A stretch of 64,000 nucleotides of DNA from Veillonella sp. (lineage in GTDB: Bacteria; Bacillota; Negativicutes; Veillonellales; Veillonellaceae). The translations under genes were made by a program, and so were the position numbers. The DNA is taken from positions 62,001-126,000 of the forward strand of contig NZ_JBGKFB010000001.1 of the NCBI RefSeq assembly GCF_041333735.1. The letters are read 5' to 3'. A model generated the notes under the pieces. The model searched no databases, was not told the DNA's origin, and saw only the letters and a list, made by a program, of their open reading frames with translations. This document shows, piece after piece, positions 16,593 to 26,133 of this stretch. Numbering within the stretch: position 1 is the stretch's first letter; every line of letters begins with the position of its first letter.

Positions 16593-18020
16593 TTATTCTG
16601 CTACTGCCATCAAAGAATATCCTTCTCGGCTAATTTGTGAATTCACTACAATCGAAATCTTACGCCCTATAGAATCGCCTAACTCCTCAAGGACAGCCTT
16701 AGTTAAGTATTGGGCTACCTCTGGATGTACTTCGATTTCTAGATTAGATTTAATGCGACCTGATTTAAACAGCTCACGTATACGACGGATAATTTGCATG
16801 TATACAGTTCTACCTGACAACATGTATCCAGTGCCTCCACATTGAGGACATGTATCAAACATCAAAGTTTGCAAACCTTGACGGGCACGCTTTCTAGTCA
16901 TCTCCACAAGACCAAGCGAACTAATACCACATACCACTGTTTTCATCTTATCTAACTTGGCCTGTGCGCTCAACAATTTTAACAACTCTTGTTGATGGGA
17001 CTTATCCTTCATATCGATAAAATCGACGACGATAATACCACCAATATCACGCAATCGCAATTGTCGACAAATTTCCTTTGCCGCCTCTTTATTGACTGTA
17101 AAAGCCAGATCTTCTAACTTATTAGACTTACCTGTGTAATGAGCCGAGTTTACATCAAATACGGTGAGAGCCTCCGTATGATCAATACGGATAGAGCCAC
17201 CGGAAGGTAGATTGATATCACGAGAGATAAGATCTTCTAATTGTGGTTCAATATGATTAGCTTTAAAGATAGGTGTGCTACCACGGTGACGTGTCACTTT
17301 AATTTGCTGTGATGTAGGCCCATGACCTAAGAGATCCAGCAATCGAGACTCGCCCATATCAGAATCTACAATAATCTCTCCTACATTGCGATGCGCATAA
17401 TCTCGTACAAGGCGGAACCAAAAATCCGCATCACTATAGAGATCAGTACCACTCTTAGCCACCTTAAATCGTTTTAACACATGTTGCCATGTACGCCATA
17501 GATATTCCATATCACGACCGATTTCATCAGCACTAGCCTTAGCGGCTGCGGTACGAATAATAAATCCACAGCCTTCCTGTACATAAGGCGCTGCTAATTC
17601 TTGTAATTTAGCACGTACTGCTTCATCAGTAATTTTCTTAGAAATATGCATGCCTTCAGAATATGGTAAAAGCACCATAAAACGTCCTGCCAAACTCACA
17701 TCAGCTGTAACGCGAGCGCCTTTACCAAGCATTTCCTCTTTTACCACTTGTACGAGAATTTGTTGTCCCACAGATAGGCGTGGCAAGATTTTCTGTTCTT
17801 TCCCCTGTTGAAGGTTCAAGTACGCATTTTGAGAGCCTCCTATATCAACAAAGGCCGCTTGCATACCATTTAACACGTTCTTAACAGTGCCCTTATACAT
17901 ATGATTTGCCATATGAGACTCATCAGTACGCTCTAAGACAAAGTCTACTAACTGCCCTTCTTCGTCGATAACAGCCATGCGGATTTCTTCTCGCATAACA
18001 TTGACCAAAATTTTATGCAT
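16593..18020 (-). CDS. rng: Ribonuclease G/E
   Basis: A 475-residue endoribonuclease of the RNase E/G family. It has an N-terminal S1-like domain (about 35-120), the catalytic aspartates in VFDVNS and VVDFIDMK, and the zinc-link Cys pair in CPQCGGTG. It is short like RNase G, lacking the RNase E scaffold tail. It processes rRNA and starts mRNA decay. The ATG at 18020 follows GGGAGGG at 5 nt; an earlier start at 18041 is unlikely. Its neighbours on the same strand are the TIGR03960/TIGR03936 pair, a typical clostridial association. Confidence 0.94.
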   Translation of the reverse strand: MHKILVNVMREEIRMAVIDEEGQLVDFVLERTDESHMANHMYKGTVKNVLNGMQAAFVDIGGSQNAYLNLQQGKEQKILPRLSVGQQILVQVVKEEMLGKGARVTADVSLAGRFMVLLPYSEGMHISKKITDEAVRAKLQELAAPYVQEGCGFIIRTAAAKASADEIGRDMEYLWRTWQHVLKRFKVAKSGTDLYSDADFWFRLVRDYAHRNVGEIIVDSDMGESRLLDLLGHGPTSQQIKVTRHRGSTPIFKANHIEPQLEDLISRDINLPSGGSIRIDHTEALTVFDVNSAHYTGKSNKLEDLAFTVNKEAAKEICRQLRLRDIGGIIVVDFIDMKDKSHQQELLKLLSAQAKLDKMKTVVCGISSLGLVEMTRKRARQGLQTLMFDTCPQCGGTGYMLSGRTVYMQIIRRIRELFKSGRIKSNLEIEVHPEVAQYLTKAVLEELGDSIGRKISIVVNSQISREGYSLMAVAE

Positions 18021-18136
18021 CCTATCCCTCCCTTCGTTCAATTTAAAATATATAGCTCTTTTAAAGCACTAAAGCGTATATAAATCGCTTAAGATTTATG
18101 TAAAGATATTAGTAATTTAGATGTATATAACGAGTA

Positions 18137-18832
18137 TTAGTAGTTAATTTCCAATGGAGTGTAACGACCATCTTCATTTTCCACCATAATCGCTTTACGA
18201 TGAATTTCATAGCCACTTGTAATAGGCCAATTATATTGGTCTTTACCAAGATTCCACACTTCGCTAGGTTTGATTGTACCTTGCGGATAGATGCCAATGC
18301 CCATAGTAAGGGTTACCATACCGTCCTTAACAGATGCTACGATAGGTTCTTTTACAAATTCTTTCACATCAATAGTGCGAGTTTTCTTAGGCGTTACCTT
18401 TTCATAAGAAATCTCCGTAGCTTCATTGAAAGGTTTTAGTAATGCATTCCAATCAGCGTTTTCATCTGTTACAGGGCCTGTTACCTCATAAATAGCAAAG
18501 TTACAGATAGCCATCATCTTTTTAACCTTTTCAGGCATTTCCTTGCCACCTAGCACCTCAAGACCTGGCGGTGCTACGCGATTCAAACGCTCCATAATAG
18601 ACTCTAAAGAGTCCTCTTCTAGCACATCCATATCGATATATTCAGCCGCCGCTGTTACACCTAGGGCAAGTGCAGAGGAAAAGCTAATTTTCATATGTGG
18701 ATTAAAGCCTTCAGAATAAGCCATTTTAATTTCTGCGCGGCGAATCATACGTTCTACTGCTTGTGCATAATCAAGGTGCGACAAGAATCGCAATTTTTCG
18801 CCTTTATTTAAGGCCAAACGTAACTTTTTCAA
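18137..18832 (-). CDS. TIGR03936-family protein (DUF2344, radical-SAM-associated)
   Basis: About 231 residues beginning with LRLALNKGEKLRFLSHLDYAQ, the hallmark of this DUF2344 family, followed by AEIKMAYSEGFNPHMKISF. Its function is unknown; it always sits next to, or is fused to, the TIGR03960 radical SAM protein. Here it overlaps that gene's 3' end by 29 nt. The TTG at 18832 is chosen because AAGGAGG lies 9 nt upstream. A role in RNA or ribosome modification is often guessed from its neighbours but is not established. Confidence 0.85.
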   Translation of the reverse strand: MKKLRLALNKGEKLRFLSHLDYAQAVERMIRRAEIKMAYSEGFNPHMKISFSSALALGVTAAAEYIDMDVLEEDSLESIMERLNRVAPPGLEVLGGKEMPEKVKKMMAICNFAIYEVTGPVTDENADWNALLKPFNEATEISYEKVTPKKTRTIDVKEFVKEPIVASVKDGMVTLTMGIGIYPQGTIKPSEVWNLGKDQYNWPITSGYEIHRKAIMVENEDGRYTPLEINY

Positions 18833-20687
18833 CTCTGCCACCCTCCTTATAGTCAATAATTGCAGTATTTAGCTCTGGACATACGTTACAGCCCTTACAT
18901 GGACCTCGACGGCAATCACTTGTTAAGTTTGCCTCTACCGCTTGTTCCCACTCTCGTTTCAAAAAAGCTTTACTTACAGTGCAATCCAAATGATCCCAAG
19001 GTAATGGTTCGTCGAAATCACGAGTACGACGTGCAAAATATGCAGGATCCAAACCACAGTCAGCGAATGCTTTTAACCAAGTTTCATAGTTGAAGAACTC
19101 AGTCCAGCCATCAAATTTACAACCTGCTTCCCAGGCTTTTACAAGAACTTCAGATAATCTACGGTCCCCACGAGCAAAGGCAGCCTCCATGTAGCCAGTA
19201 TAGCCATCATGGTAATGATAGGAAATATTGCGATTATTGATGAGAGATTTTAAATAACGTTGTTTACGATGAATTTCCTCTACATCTTGTTGACCATACC
19301 ATTGGTATGGAGAATGTGTTTTTGGCACGAAGAAGGATACGCTAACGGTTACAGAACCATTGCGTTTACCCGTAATATCACGGTGTAAATCAAGCACCTT
19401 GTACGCTAGATTAGCAATACCTGCTAAGTCTTCATCAGTTTCAGTAGGAAGGCCCATCATGAAGTACAGTTTAACTGTATTCCACCCAGATTTAAAGGCA
19501 TTTGTACACGCTGCCAATAAATCTTCTTCGCTAACGCCTTTGTTGATAACATCGCGCATGCGCTGTGTACCCGCTTCAGGAGCAAAAGTAAGACCACTCT
19601 TACGTACTTGTTGCACCTTTTTCGCAATATCGATGGAGAAACTATCGATGCGCAAGGATGGCAAGCTTACGCTTACTTGTTTGTCTTTGAACTCTTCCAT
19701 GAGCATGTCTACTAACTCTGGCAATTTAGAATAATCCGCAGAGCTTAAGCTCATCAAAGAGATTTCATTATAACCAGTGTTAGCAATCGTATCCTTAGCA
19801 ATTTGAAGCAAACGCTCTGGCGTCTTTTCACGAACAGGGCGGTATAGCATTCCCGCTTGGCAGAAACGACAACCACGTGTACAGCCGCGGAATAATTCGA
19901 GTACCGCACGGTCATGAACTATATCTAAGAATGGTACAACAGGTTTTGTTGGGTAGAAAACATTTTCTACATCTTCAACAATGCGTTTTTCAACAGCTGC
20001 AGGTACGTCTTCAAAGCGCGGTGTAATAGATTTAAAATCGCCTTGCTCGGTATATTCCACATCGTATAATGCTGGACAATACGTACCAGGGATTTGAGCC
20101 ACTTTACGCAAGAATGCTTCCTTGCCGCCTGGGAATCCTTTTGCCTTTTCAGCCTTGTAGAGATCGATGAATTCATCTCCCCATTCTTCGGACTCACCAA
20201 GGGAGACAATATCAAAGAAATCGGCAATAGGCTCTACATTAAATGCACATGGACCACCACAAACGAGTAATGGAAACTCCATATCCCGGTCTTTAGCGTA
20301 CATTGGAATACCAGCCAAATCGAGCATGTTTAAAATATTAGTAAAGCTCATCTCATATTGGAGTGTAAAGGCTAACACATCAAAATCTTTGATAGGCGTA
20401 CGAGTTTCCAAAGAGAATAAAGGGATGTTACGCTTACGCATTTCCTCTTCCATATCGTGCCACGGAGCAAACACACGTTCCGCTGCTGCATCTTCACGAC
20501 GGTTTACAAGACCATATAAAATTTTGATGCCCAAATGGCTCATAGCCACTTCGTATACATCTGGAAAAGCTAAAGCCATTGTTACATCAACCGTACTGTG
20601 ATCTTTTACAATACTGTTATATTCACCGCCCGTATAACGAGCAGGCTTTTGGACATGTTGTAACCATGACGTATCTAATTGAATCAT
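18804..20687 (-). CDS. TIGR03960-family B12-binding-domain radical SAM protein
   Basis: A 627-residue protein. The N-terminal part (about 30-180) resembles the B12-binding fold; the radical SAM cluster motif follows in RGCTRGCRFCQAG near residue 270. C-terminal cysteines in CRRGPCKGCNVC suggest a second cluster. This widely conserved family has no proven reaction. Its constant partner is the TIGR03936 gene immediately downstream, then rng and ribosomal protein genes, suggesting an RNA- or ribosome-linked modification (inference). Confidence 0.88.
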   Translation of the reverse strand: MIQLDTSWLQHVQKPARYTGGEYNSIVKDHSTVDVTMALAFPDVYEVAMSHLGIKILYGLVNRREDAAAERVFAPWHDMEEEMRKRNIPLFSLETRTPIKDFDVLAFTLQYEMSFTNILNMLDLAGIPMYAKDRDMEFPLLVCGGPCAFNVEPIADFFDIVSLGESEEWGDEFIDLYKAEKAKGFPGGKEAFLRKVAQIPGTYCPALYDVEYTEQGDFKSITPRFEDVPAAVEKRIVEDVENVFYPTKPVVPFLDIVHDRAVLELFRGCTRGCRFCQAGMLYRPVREKTPERLLQIAKDTIANTGYNEISLMSLSSADYSKLPELVDMLMEEFKDKQVSVSLPSLRIDSFSIDIAKKVQQVRKSGLTFAPEAGTQRMRDVINKGVSEEDLLAACTNAFKSGWNTVKLYFMMGLPTETDEDLAGIANLAYKVLDLHRDITGKRNGSVTVSVSFFVPKTHSPYQWYGQQDVEEIHRKQRYLKSLINNRNISYHYHDGYTGYMEAAFARGDRRLSEVLVKAWEAGCKFDGWTEFFNYETWLKAFADCGLDPAYFARRTRDFDEPLPWDHLDCTVSKAFLKREWEQAVEANLTSDCRRGPCKGCNVCPELNTAIIDYKEGGRVEKVTFGLK

Positions 20688-20743
20688 ACATCCTCCGTCT
20701 TTTCTGAAAGACTTCTTTCACAATCAATCCTAAAAATAAGGTT

Positions 20744-21847
20744 TTAAAAAATATATTTCGTCCGTTGCATAGCAATATTTAACAAAATACCGATACTCAA
20801 CATATTAGTAGTCAACGCACTGACACCATAGCTAAGGAATGGCAATGGAATCCCTGTAACAGGCATAATACCAATAGTCATACCTACATTAACGAGTACC
20901 TCAAAGGTAAACATGGTAGCAATACCTGTAGCTAATAACATACCAAAATTATCATTGCACATATACGCCACTTTAATGCTGCGATAAATAAGCATAAAGA
21001 GTAATAATAATACTATGATACAGCCTACAAAGCCAAATTCTTCACCAATAACGGAGAAAATAAAATCCGTATGGTTTTCTGGTAAGAAGTTCAACTGACT
21101 TTGAGTACCATTGAAGAGTCCCTTACCAAAAATCAAACCAGAACCAATAGCAATCTTAGATTGAATAATATGATAGCCAGATCCAAACGGATCAATATCT
21201 GGATTTAAAAATACGAGAATACGTTGTTTTTGGTATTCTTTCAGTACAAACCAGCCTAAAGGCATCAATAATAAACCAGTGCCTGCAATGATTTTTATGA
21301 GTCTAGTTTTAATGCCAGAGATAAATAACATACCCACAAAAATAGCAATATACACAAGCGATGTACCTAAGTCAGGTTGTAAAAATACAAGTCCAATAGG
21401 TACCCCAACATATAATACAGGCAATATTAAAGACTTAAATGTATCTAACTTGCCAATACGAGGCTCTAGCATTTTGGCCATACAGATAATCATCAATAAT
21501 TTAGAAAATTCTGATGGCTGAATGGTAATAGGACCCAGTTGAATCCACCGTTGAGCACCCAATGCAGATGTACCAACGGCCATAACGGCAATTAACATCA
21601 AAAGGGTAATGCCATAAATGATATTGCCCCAATCCTTTAACCGATGGTAGTTAAGAAATTGCATGCCTATCACAACAGCTGCATTAGCAAGGAAAAATAT
21701 AAGTTGCTTTACTACTAAACTACCAAATCCAATAGGCTCTTGATTAACATGAGTTGCACTGCCAATAGCTGCTAAGCCAATGCAAACCAGTAGAAAAGTA
21801 CATATGATAATAGCCCAGTCGCTATCATTCCATAGTTTCCGCCACAT
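20744..21847 (-). CDS. rodA: Rod-shape-determining glycosyltransferase RodA
   Basis: About 367 residues with ten or so membrane segments of the SEDS family. Signature regions are LGAQRWIQLGP, the FxPE-like NFLPENHTDFIFSVIGEEFG and the late PVTGIPLPFLSYG. RodA polymerises glycan strands during cell elongation with a class B penicillin-binding protein. mrdA (PBP2) is two genes upstream, so this is RodA rather than FtsW. Two adjacent ATGs occur; the second, 5 nt after AGGTG, is used. It follows minD closely. Confidence 0.92.
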   Translation of the reverse strand: MWRKLWNDSDWAIIICTFLLVCIGLAAIGSATHVNQEPIGFGSLVVKQLIFFLANAAVVIGMQFLNYHRLKDWGNIIYGITLLMLIAVMAVGTSALGAQRWIQLGPITIQPSEFSKLLMIICMAKMLEPRIGKLDTFKSLILPVLYVGVPIGLVFLQPDLGTSLVYIAIFVGMLFISGIKTRLIKIIAGTGLLLMPLGWFVLKEYQKQRILVFLNPDIDPFGSGYHIIQSKIAIGSGLIFGKGLFNGTQSQLNFLPENHTDFIFSVIGEEFGFVGCIIVLLLLFMLIYRSIKVAYMCNDNFGMLLATGIATMFTFEVLVNVGMTIGIMPVTGIPLPFLSYGVSALTTNMLSIGILLNIAMQRTKYIF

Positions 21848-21855
21848 CATATCAC

Positions 21856-22779
21856 CTATTTCAATTTACGACGGCGCCATAAACTTTGCTTACCTTGCAC
21901 TAATAAACGCTGAGTAGTCCATCCACCGCGATTAATATACAAAACAGTATTCGAATCTTCAAAGATAGACTCACCAGCTGAAGCAAGAGTCGGTGTACAT
22001 GATTCTTCTTTAGCCGCTTTTTTCTTAGTTACATAGGCATCAAATTGTTTTTGTACATCATAATCTTCCCAACAATCGCCTGTCACAACATAGTCTACAA
22101 GAGGTGCTAATACATTACGAAACTCATGAGAAGCAAGGTCTAACAAATGACCATCTTGTGTATATGTTAGGATATCTTCATCATAAGGAATCATAGCCCC
22201 TACATACTCGGCGCGAAGGACTTCCAACATATCATATAAATCTATGTCTTCACCATCTACTGGCACTGCATTAAAGGCAATAGCAAAGTCGCGAATATTA
22301 TGTTCTTGACACACTTGAATCATACGCGCCCCATTGCGCAAGGATACCCACAATGGATGTGTCACAACGATACAACGACTCACAAGATCTAAAATTGACT
22401 CAATGCCCTTACCAATCCCTGCTGGTGCATCAATCAGAATATAGTCATATACATCACAAAGTCGACGAACTAATTTCTTATACTTCTTTCGACCTATATC
22501 TTCCCAGCGTGCACTTTGACTAGCCGGTAAGAAATCTAGATTTTCTGCAATTGATACAATAGCATCATCTGTATATTCTTTATCTTCACTCGCATCAAGT
22601 GCATCATAGATAATTTCATCTGCCACGCCTAATACGAGATCCAAATCGCGCAATCCAAAGTCCCCATCACAGAGCAATACGCGGTGCCCTGCATGACTTA
22701 AGGCTGCACCCAAGCATGCAGTGACGGTCGTTTTACCTACGCCACCCTTGCCGGATACAACACCAATGATTTCGCCCAT
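21856..22779 (-). CDS. minD: Septum-site-determining protein MinD (ParA/MinD ATPase)
   Basis: A 307-residue P-loop ATPase starting GEIIGVVSGKGGVGKT, with the deviant Walker motif KGGVGKT at 11-17, the MinD-like DGDFGLRDLDLVLG and IDAPAGIGKG. The end (RLLVQGKQSLWRRRKLK) is basic and could form the membrane-binding amphipathic helix of MinD. MinD places the division site with MinC, and MinE or DivIVA; none of these is adjacent. It begins one base after the mrdA stop, with GAAAGGA as ribosome site. The ATG at 22803 is rejected as it lies inside mrdA without a ribosome site. Another ParA/MinD role is possible. Confidence 0.82.
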   Translation of the reverse strand: MGEIIGVVSGKGGVGKTTVTACLGAALSHAGHRVLLCDGDFGLRDLDLVLGVADEIIYDALDASEDKEYTDDAIVSIAENLDFLPASQSARWEDIGRKKYKKLVRRLCDVYDYILIDAPAGIGKGIESILDLVSRCIVVTHPLWVSLRNGARMIQVCQEHNIRDFAIAFNAVPVDGEDIDLYDMLEVLRAEYVGAMIPYDEDILTYTQDGHLLDLASHEFRNVLAPLVDYVVTGDCWEDYDVQKQFDAYVTKKKAAKEESCTPTLASAGESIFEDSNTVLYINRGGWTTQRLLVQGKQSLWRRRKLK

Positions 22780-22780
22780 A

Positions 22781-24703
22781 CTAATCCTTTCTTGGTTGCC
22801 CACTTGTTACTGCATTCTGAGGTTTCTGCCCATTAGGCGTATTCCCTACAGTTGCACTATCTTTATTACTTTTAGTATTTGTGTCATTCGTTTTTTTATT
22901 TAATGGTACATTGAAATATGCGGCTAGCACATCACGTACGATTGGACCTGCAGAGCCCGCACCAAAGCTACCTTGTTCAACAAGTGCAACCACAACAATT
23001 TGTGGCTTATCATATGGTGCATAGGCTACAAACCAGCCATGATCTCGGCCATGTGCATTTTCTGCAGTACCAGTCTTACCAGCTACATTAATTGGGAAGC
23101 CTTTAAATAAGTCCCCTGCTGTACCGCCTTCATTTGTAACATCACGCAAACCTTCTCGAATAAGGTCCATAATATTTTTTGGAACTGGTAGAATACCTAA
23201 TTTATCAGGACCGAAAATCTCTTTCGGAGTGCCATCTTTATTATCAATGCGGCTTACCACATAAGGTTTATATTTAATACCACCATTAGCTACTTCACTG
23301 AGCAAAACAGCCATTTGCAATGGCGTAACTAAGGTAAAAGATTGACCAATAGCAGCATCGAAGGTTTCACCTAAGTACCAATCTTCATCATATACTTTTC
23401 GTTTATACTCAGGGCTTGCCATAATGCCAGACGCCTCACCTGGTAAATTAATACCAGTCTTTTCGCCAATGCCAAAATAAGCAGCATATTTATCGAGATT
23501 TTCTATACCAACGCGATTACCCATTTCATAGAAGTAAACGTTATCTGACTTAGCAAGCGCTCTATTAAAATTAAGCCATCCTAAGGCTTCACCTTCTGCA
23601 TTTCTCTTATCGATCAACCAGTGCTTACCACTGTCAAAGATCATCTCTTCAGGAGTAACCTTTTTAAGATCTAACGCTGCTGTACCGGTGATAATCTTAA
23701 ATGGTGACCCTGGTGGATATTCACCAGAAATAACCTTATTATCAAATGGATGATTTTTATCATTATTCAGCTGATTCCATTGAGCAGTTGTAATCCCTTT
23801 AGAAAACCAGTTTGGATTAAATTCAGGCGCACTGACCATAGCTAAAATAGCCCCTGTATTAGGGTCCATGGCCACCACTGCCGCCCCTTGTGCGGGAATA
23901 CCTTGCGCACGCAATTGATCGAGCTGGTTTTTAACAGCTTCTTCTGCAGCCTTTTGTAAATTCACATCGATGGTTAGATGAATATTAGCACCTGGCACCG
24001 TATGTTTTCTATCTACTTCAGCCACGGGACGACCTGTAGCATCTACCTCAACTTGTTTACCACCATCGGTACCACGCAAGATAGAATCATATAATTTTTC
24101 GAGACCAGAACGACCTAAAATAGTACCACCACTTACTAGTGTATTAGGGTCTTGCTGTTTTAGCTCTTCTAATTCCTCTTCACTCACTTCACCAACATAA
24201 CCAAATAATTGAGACGCCATCGTTTCATATGGATAGTATCGAAGTGGCTCAACATCAATGGTTACCCCTGGTAATTCATGACGATGCTCTTCAATGGTTG
24301 TCACTACGTCCATAGAAATATCATTAGCAATACGTATTGGCTCATAACCATACTTGTGATCATTAACCTTCTTTGTAATATCTTCAGGCTTCATTTTTAA
24401 TAAAGCTGCCAATTTAGCAACTTCACCATCATCCAAAGCCTTTCCGGTAGGCATGATAGATATAGTATAGGCAGGTCGAGAGCCTACAAGAATTTGACCA
24501 TTACGATCATACATAACGCCTCGTGCTGCAGTCATCGGTACCATGCGCAATCGGTTGCCTTCCGCCTTGGCTTGATAATAGCCACCAGCCAAGATTTGTA
24601 GCATAAACAAACGCAATGCTAACACTATAAATATGCCCGCTACAATGTAAAAGAGTACATCAAAGCGACTCGTTTTTCTTCGTTTATAGAGGCCTTCAAG
24701 CAC
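22781..24703 (-). CDS. mrdA: Penicillin-binding protein 2 (class B transpeptidase)
   Basis: A 640-residue class B PBP. It has an N-terminal membrane anchor (about 17-40), the pedestal/dimer domain, and the transpeptidase motifs SxxK in GSPFKIITG, SDN in AKSDNVYF and KTG in AGKTGTAEN. The C-terminal tail is Asn/Lys/Thr-rich and low complexity. It cross-links new peptidoglycan in the elongation complex with RodA. It follows mreD in the same direction. Confidence 0.94.
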   Translation of the reverse strand: MLEGLYKRRKTSRFDVLFYIVAGIFIVLALRLFMLQILAGGYYQAKAEGNRLRMVPMTAARGVMYDRNGQILVGSRPAYTISIMPTGKALDDGEVAKLAALLKMKPEDITKKVNDHKYGYEPIRIANDISMDVVTTIEEHRHELPGVTIDVEPLRYYPYETMASQLFGYVGEVSEEELEELKQQDPNTLVSGGTILGRSGLEKLYDSILRGTDGGKQVEVDATGRPVAEVDRKHTVPGANIHLTIDVNLQKAAEEAVKNQLDQLRAQGIPAQGAAVVAMDPNTGAILAMVSAPEFNPNWFSKGITTAQWNQLNNDKNHPFDNKVISGEYPPGSPFKIITGTAALDLKKVTPEEMIFDSGKHWLIDKRNAEGEALGWLNFNRALAKSDNVYFYEMGNRVGIENLDKYAAYFGIGEKTGINLPGEASGIMASPEYKRKVYDEDWYLGETFDAAIGQSFTLVTPLQMAVLLSEVANGGIKYKPYVVSRIDNKDGTPKEIFGPDKLGILPVPKNIMDLIREGLRDVTNEGGTAGDLFKGFPINVAGKTGTAENAHGRDHGWFVAYAPYDKPQIVVVALVEQGSFGAGSAGPIVRDVLAAYFNVPLNKKTNDTNTKSNKDSATVGNTPNGQKPQNAVTSGQPRKD

Positions 24704-24726
24704 TCTTTCACCCCCTTACTAATTTA

Positions 24727-25218
24727 TTACCAAATATAATCTTGCTGTTCGTCCTTACGCCACAATAATCCATGTACGATGGCAGCCAATAGACCGTTCC
24801 AAAATAGTACTGGTATAACCATATGCCACATATATACCCCTATATGTAAATCTCCACCACTGGCCAATATCATTAAGCTCCGGATAAATCCATCAAGCAA
24901 TGTACAAATGGCTACAATAGCACTGGACCAATACCAACGTTCTTCATAGAGTCGATGTTTCACTGCAGATAATAGGTAAACCACAAGAACGTAAGGGAAT
25001 AAATGGAGCCCAAAGAAGTTAGATATCAATACATCATGTACAATACCACCTATAACAGCTGCCATCAGCCCCATATAACGACCTTTAAATAGTGTGACTA
25101 TAACAATGGTGGTCAAAATTAAATTTGGCAACCAATTCGTATGAAAAATAGCAGGCAATAATTGCGCCTGTATAAAGTAAATTAAAAATCCACAGAGTAC
25201 TAAAGCTAGACGCGTCAT
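24727..25218 (-). CDS. mreD: Rod-shape-determining protein MreD
   Basis: A 163-residue, very hydrophobic protein with about five or six predicted helices, in the standard place after mreC, which it overlaps by 4 nt. MreD is part of the membrane elongation complex; its sequence is weakly conserved, so position carries much of the call. Confidence 0.88.
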   Translation of the reverse strand: MTRLALVLCGFLIYFIQAQLLPAIFHTNWLPNLILTTIVIVTLFKGRYMGLMAAVIGGIVHDVLISNFFGLHLFPYVLVVYLLSAVKHRLYEERWYWSSAIVAICTLLDGFIRSLMILASGGDLHIGVYMWHMVIPVLFWNGLLAAIVHGLLWRKDEQQDYIW

Positions 25219-26132
25219 GGTTTAACGGCCCCCTTTGCCCCTTCAACTTGATCTCGTTGTGTTTGAGGTACTAGTTTAGGCTCAAGCCCTGGTTTTGGTG
25301 GTGCACTTACTGAAGATGATGTAAGGACAAATACCTCTTCTAAACGATAGAAGTCCACACTTGGTGTAATTACGGCATTCTTTACAAAACCTTCCGTATC
25401 ATTTTCGATGGACTGTACATTACCAACAGGCAATCCTTTAGGGTAGATACCACCATACCCAGAGGTGATTAATTTATCCCCTACTAATACATCACCATCA
25501 CGGGCAATATTTACCATTGATGGCGTACGAGGTGAGTCACCATCACCTTTTACGACGCCAGATAGGCGAGATTCAGGACGTTGTACAATAACACCGATTG
25601 CACTACGTGGGTCAAGAATGGTTTGTACTCGAGAAGAGTGAGGGTATACATCGGTAATAAAACCAACTACCCCACTTGGTACAACGACAGCCATATTGAC
25701 AGCCATCCCTTCTTCACTACCCTTATCGATAGTGAAAGTATTTGTCCATGTGCCGTAATCCTTTGTAATAATACCGGCTAAAGTCATGGAGAATTCCGGA
25801 TGATTGCTCTTATAGTTGAGCAATTGACGAAGTCGAATATTTTCTGCTACTACTTCATCATAGTTAACAACCTTTTGTTCTAATGCAGCCTTGCGAGATG
25901 CTGCCTCATCACTTTCAATAGTTGCAGAAATAGCATTATTGAGCACTGTAAAACCGGTTTGTACACCGTCAAGCAAACGGGCAGATCCATAAGCAAATGG
26001 CGTTGTAATACCTTCAAGAGTGACAGTAACAAAAGGAATACTAGTTCGTTGTTTCCATGCAAATCCGAGCAACGCTAATAGGATACAGCTAATGACAACA
26101 ACGATAATTAACTTTTTATCTGACTGTATCAT
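25215..26132 (-). CDS. mreC: Rod-shape-determining protein MreC
   Basis: A 305-residue protein with one N-terminal membrane helix (about 9-27), a coiled-coil stretch with an ENIRLRQLL core (about 80-110) and the MreC beta domain containing GVVGFITDVYPHSSRVQTI and GYGGIYPKGLPVG. A Pro/Lys-rich tail follows. MreC links MreB to PBP2 in the periplasm. One base separates it from mreB. Confidence 0.94.
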   Translation of the reverse strand: MIQSDKKLIIVVVISCILLALLGFAWKQRTSIPFVTVTLEGITTPFAYGSARLLDGVQTGFTVLNNAISATIESDEAASRKAALEQKVVNYDEVVAENIRLRQLLNYKSNHPEFSMTLAGIITKDYGTWTNTFTIDKGSEEGMAVNMAVVVPSGVVGFITDVYPHSSRVQTILDPRSAIGVIVQRPESRLSGVVKGDGDSPRTPSMVNIARDGDVLVGDKLITSGYGGIYPKGLPVGNVQSIENDTEGFVKNAVITPSVDFYRLEEVFVLTSSSVSAPPKPGLEPKLVPQTQRDQVEGAKGAVKP

Positions 26133-26133
26133 A

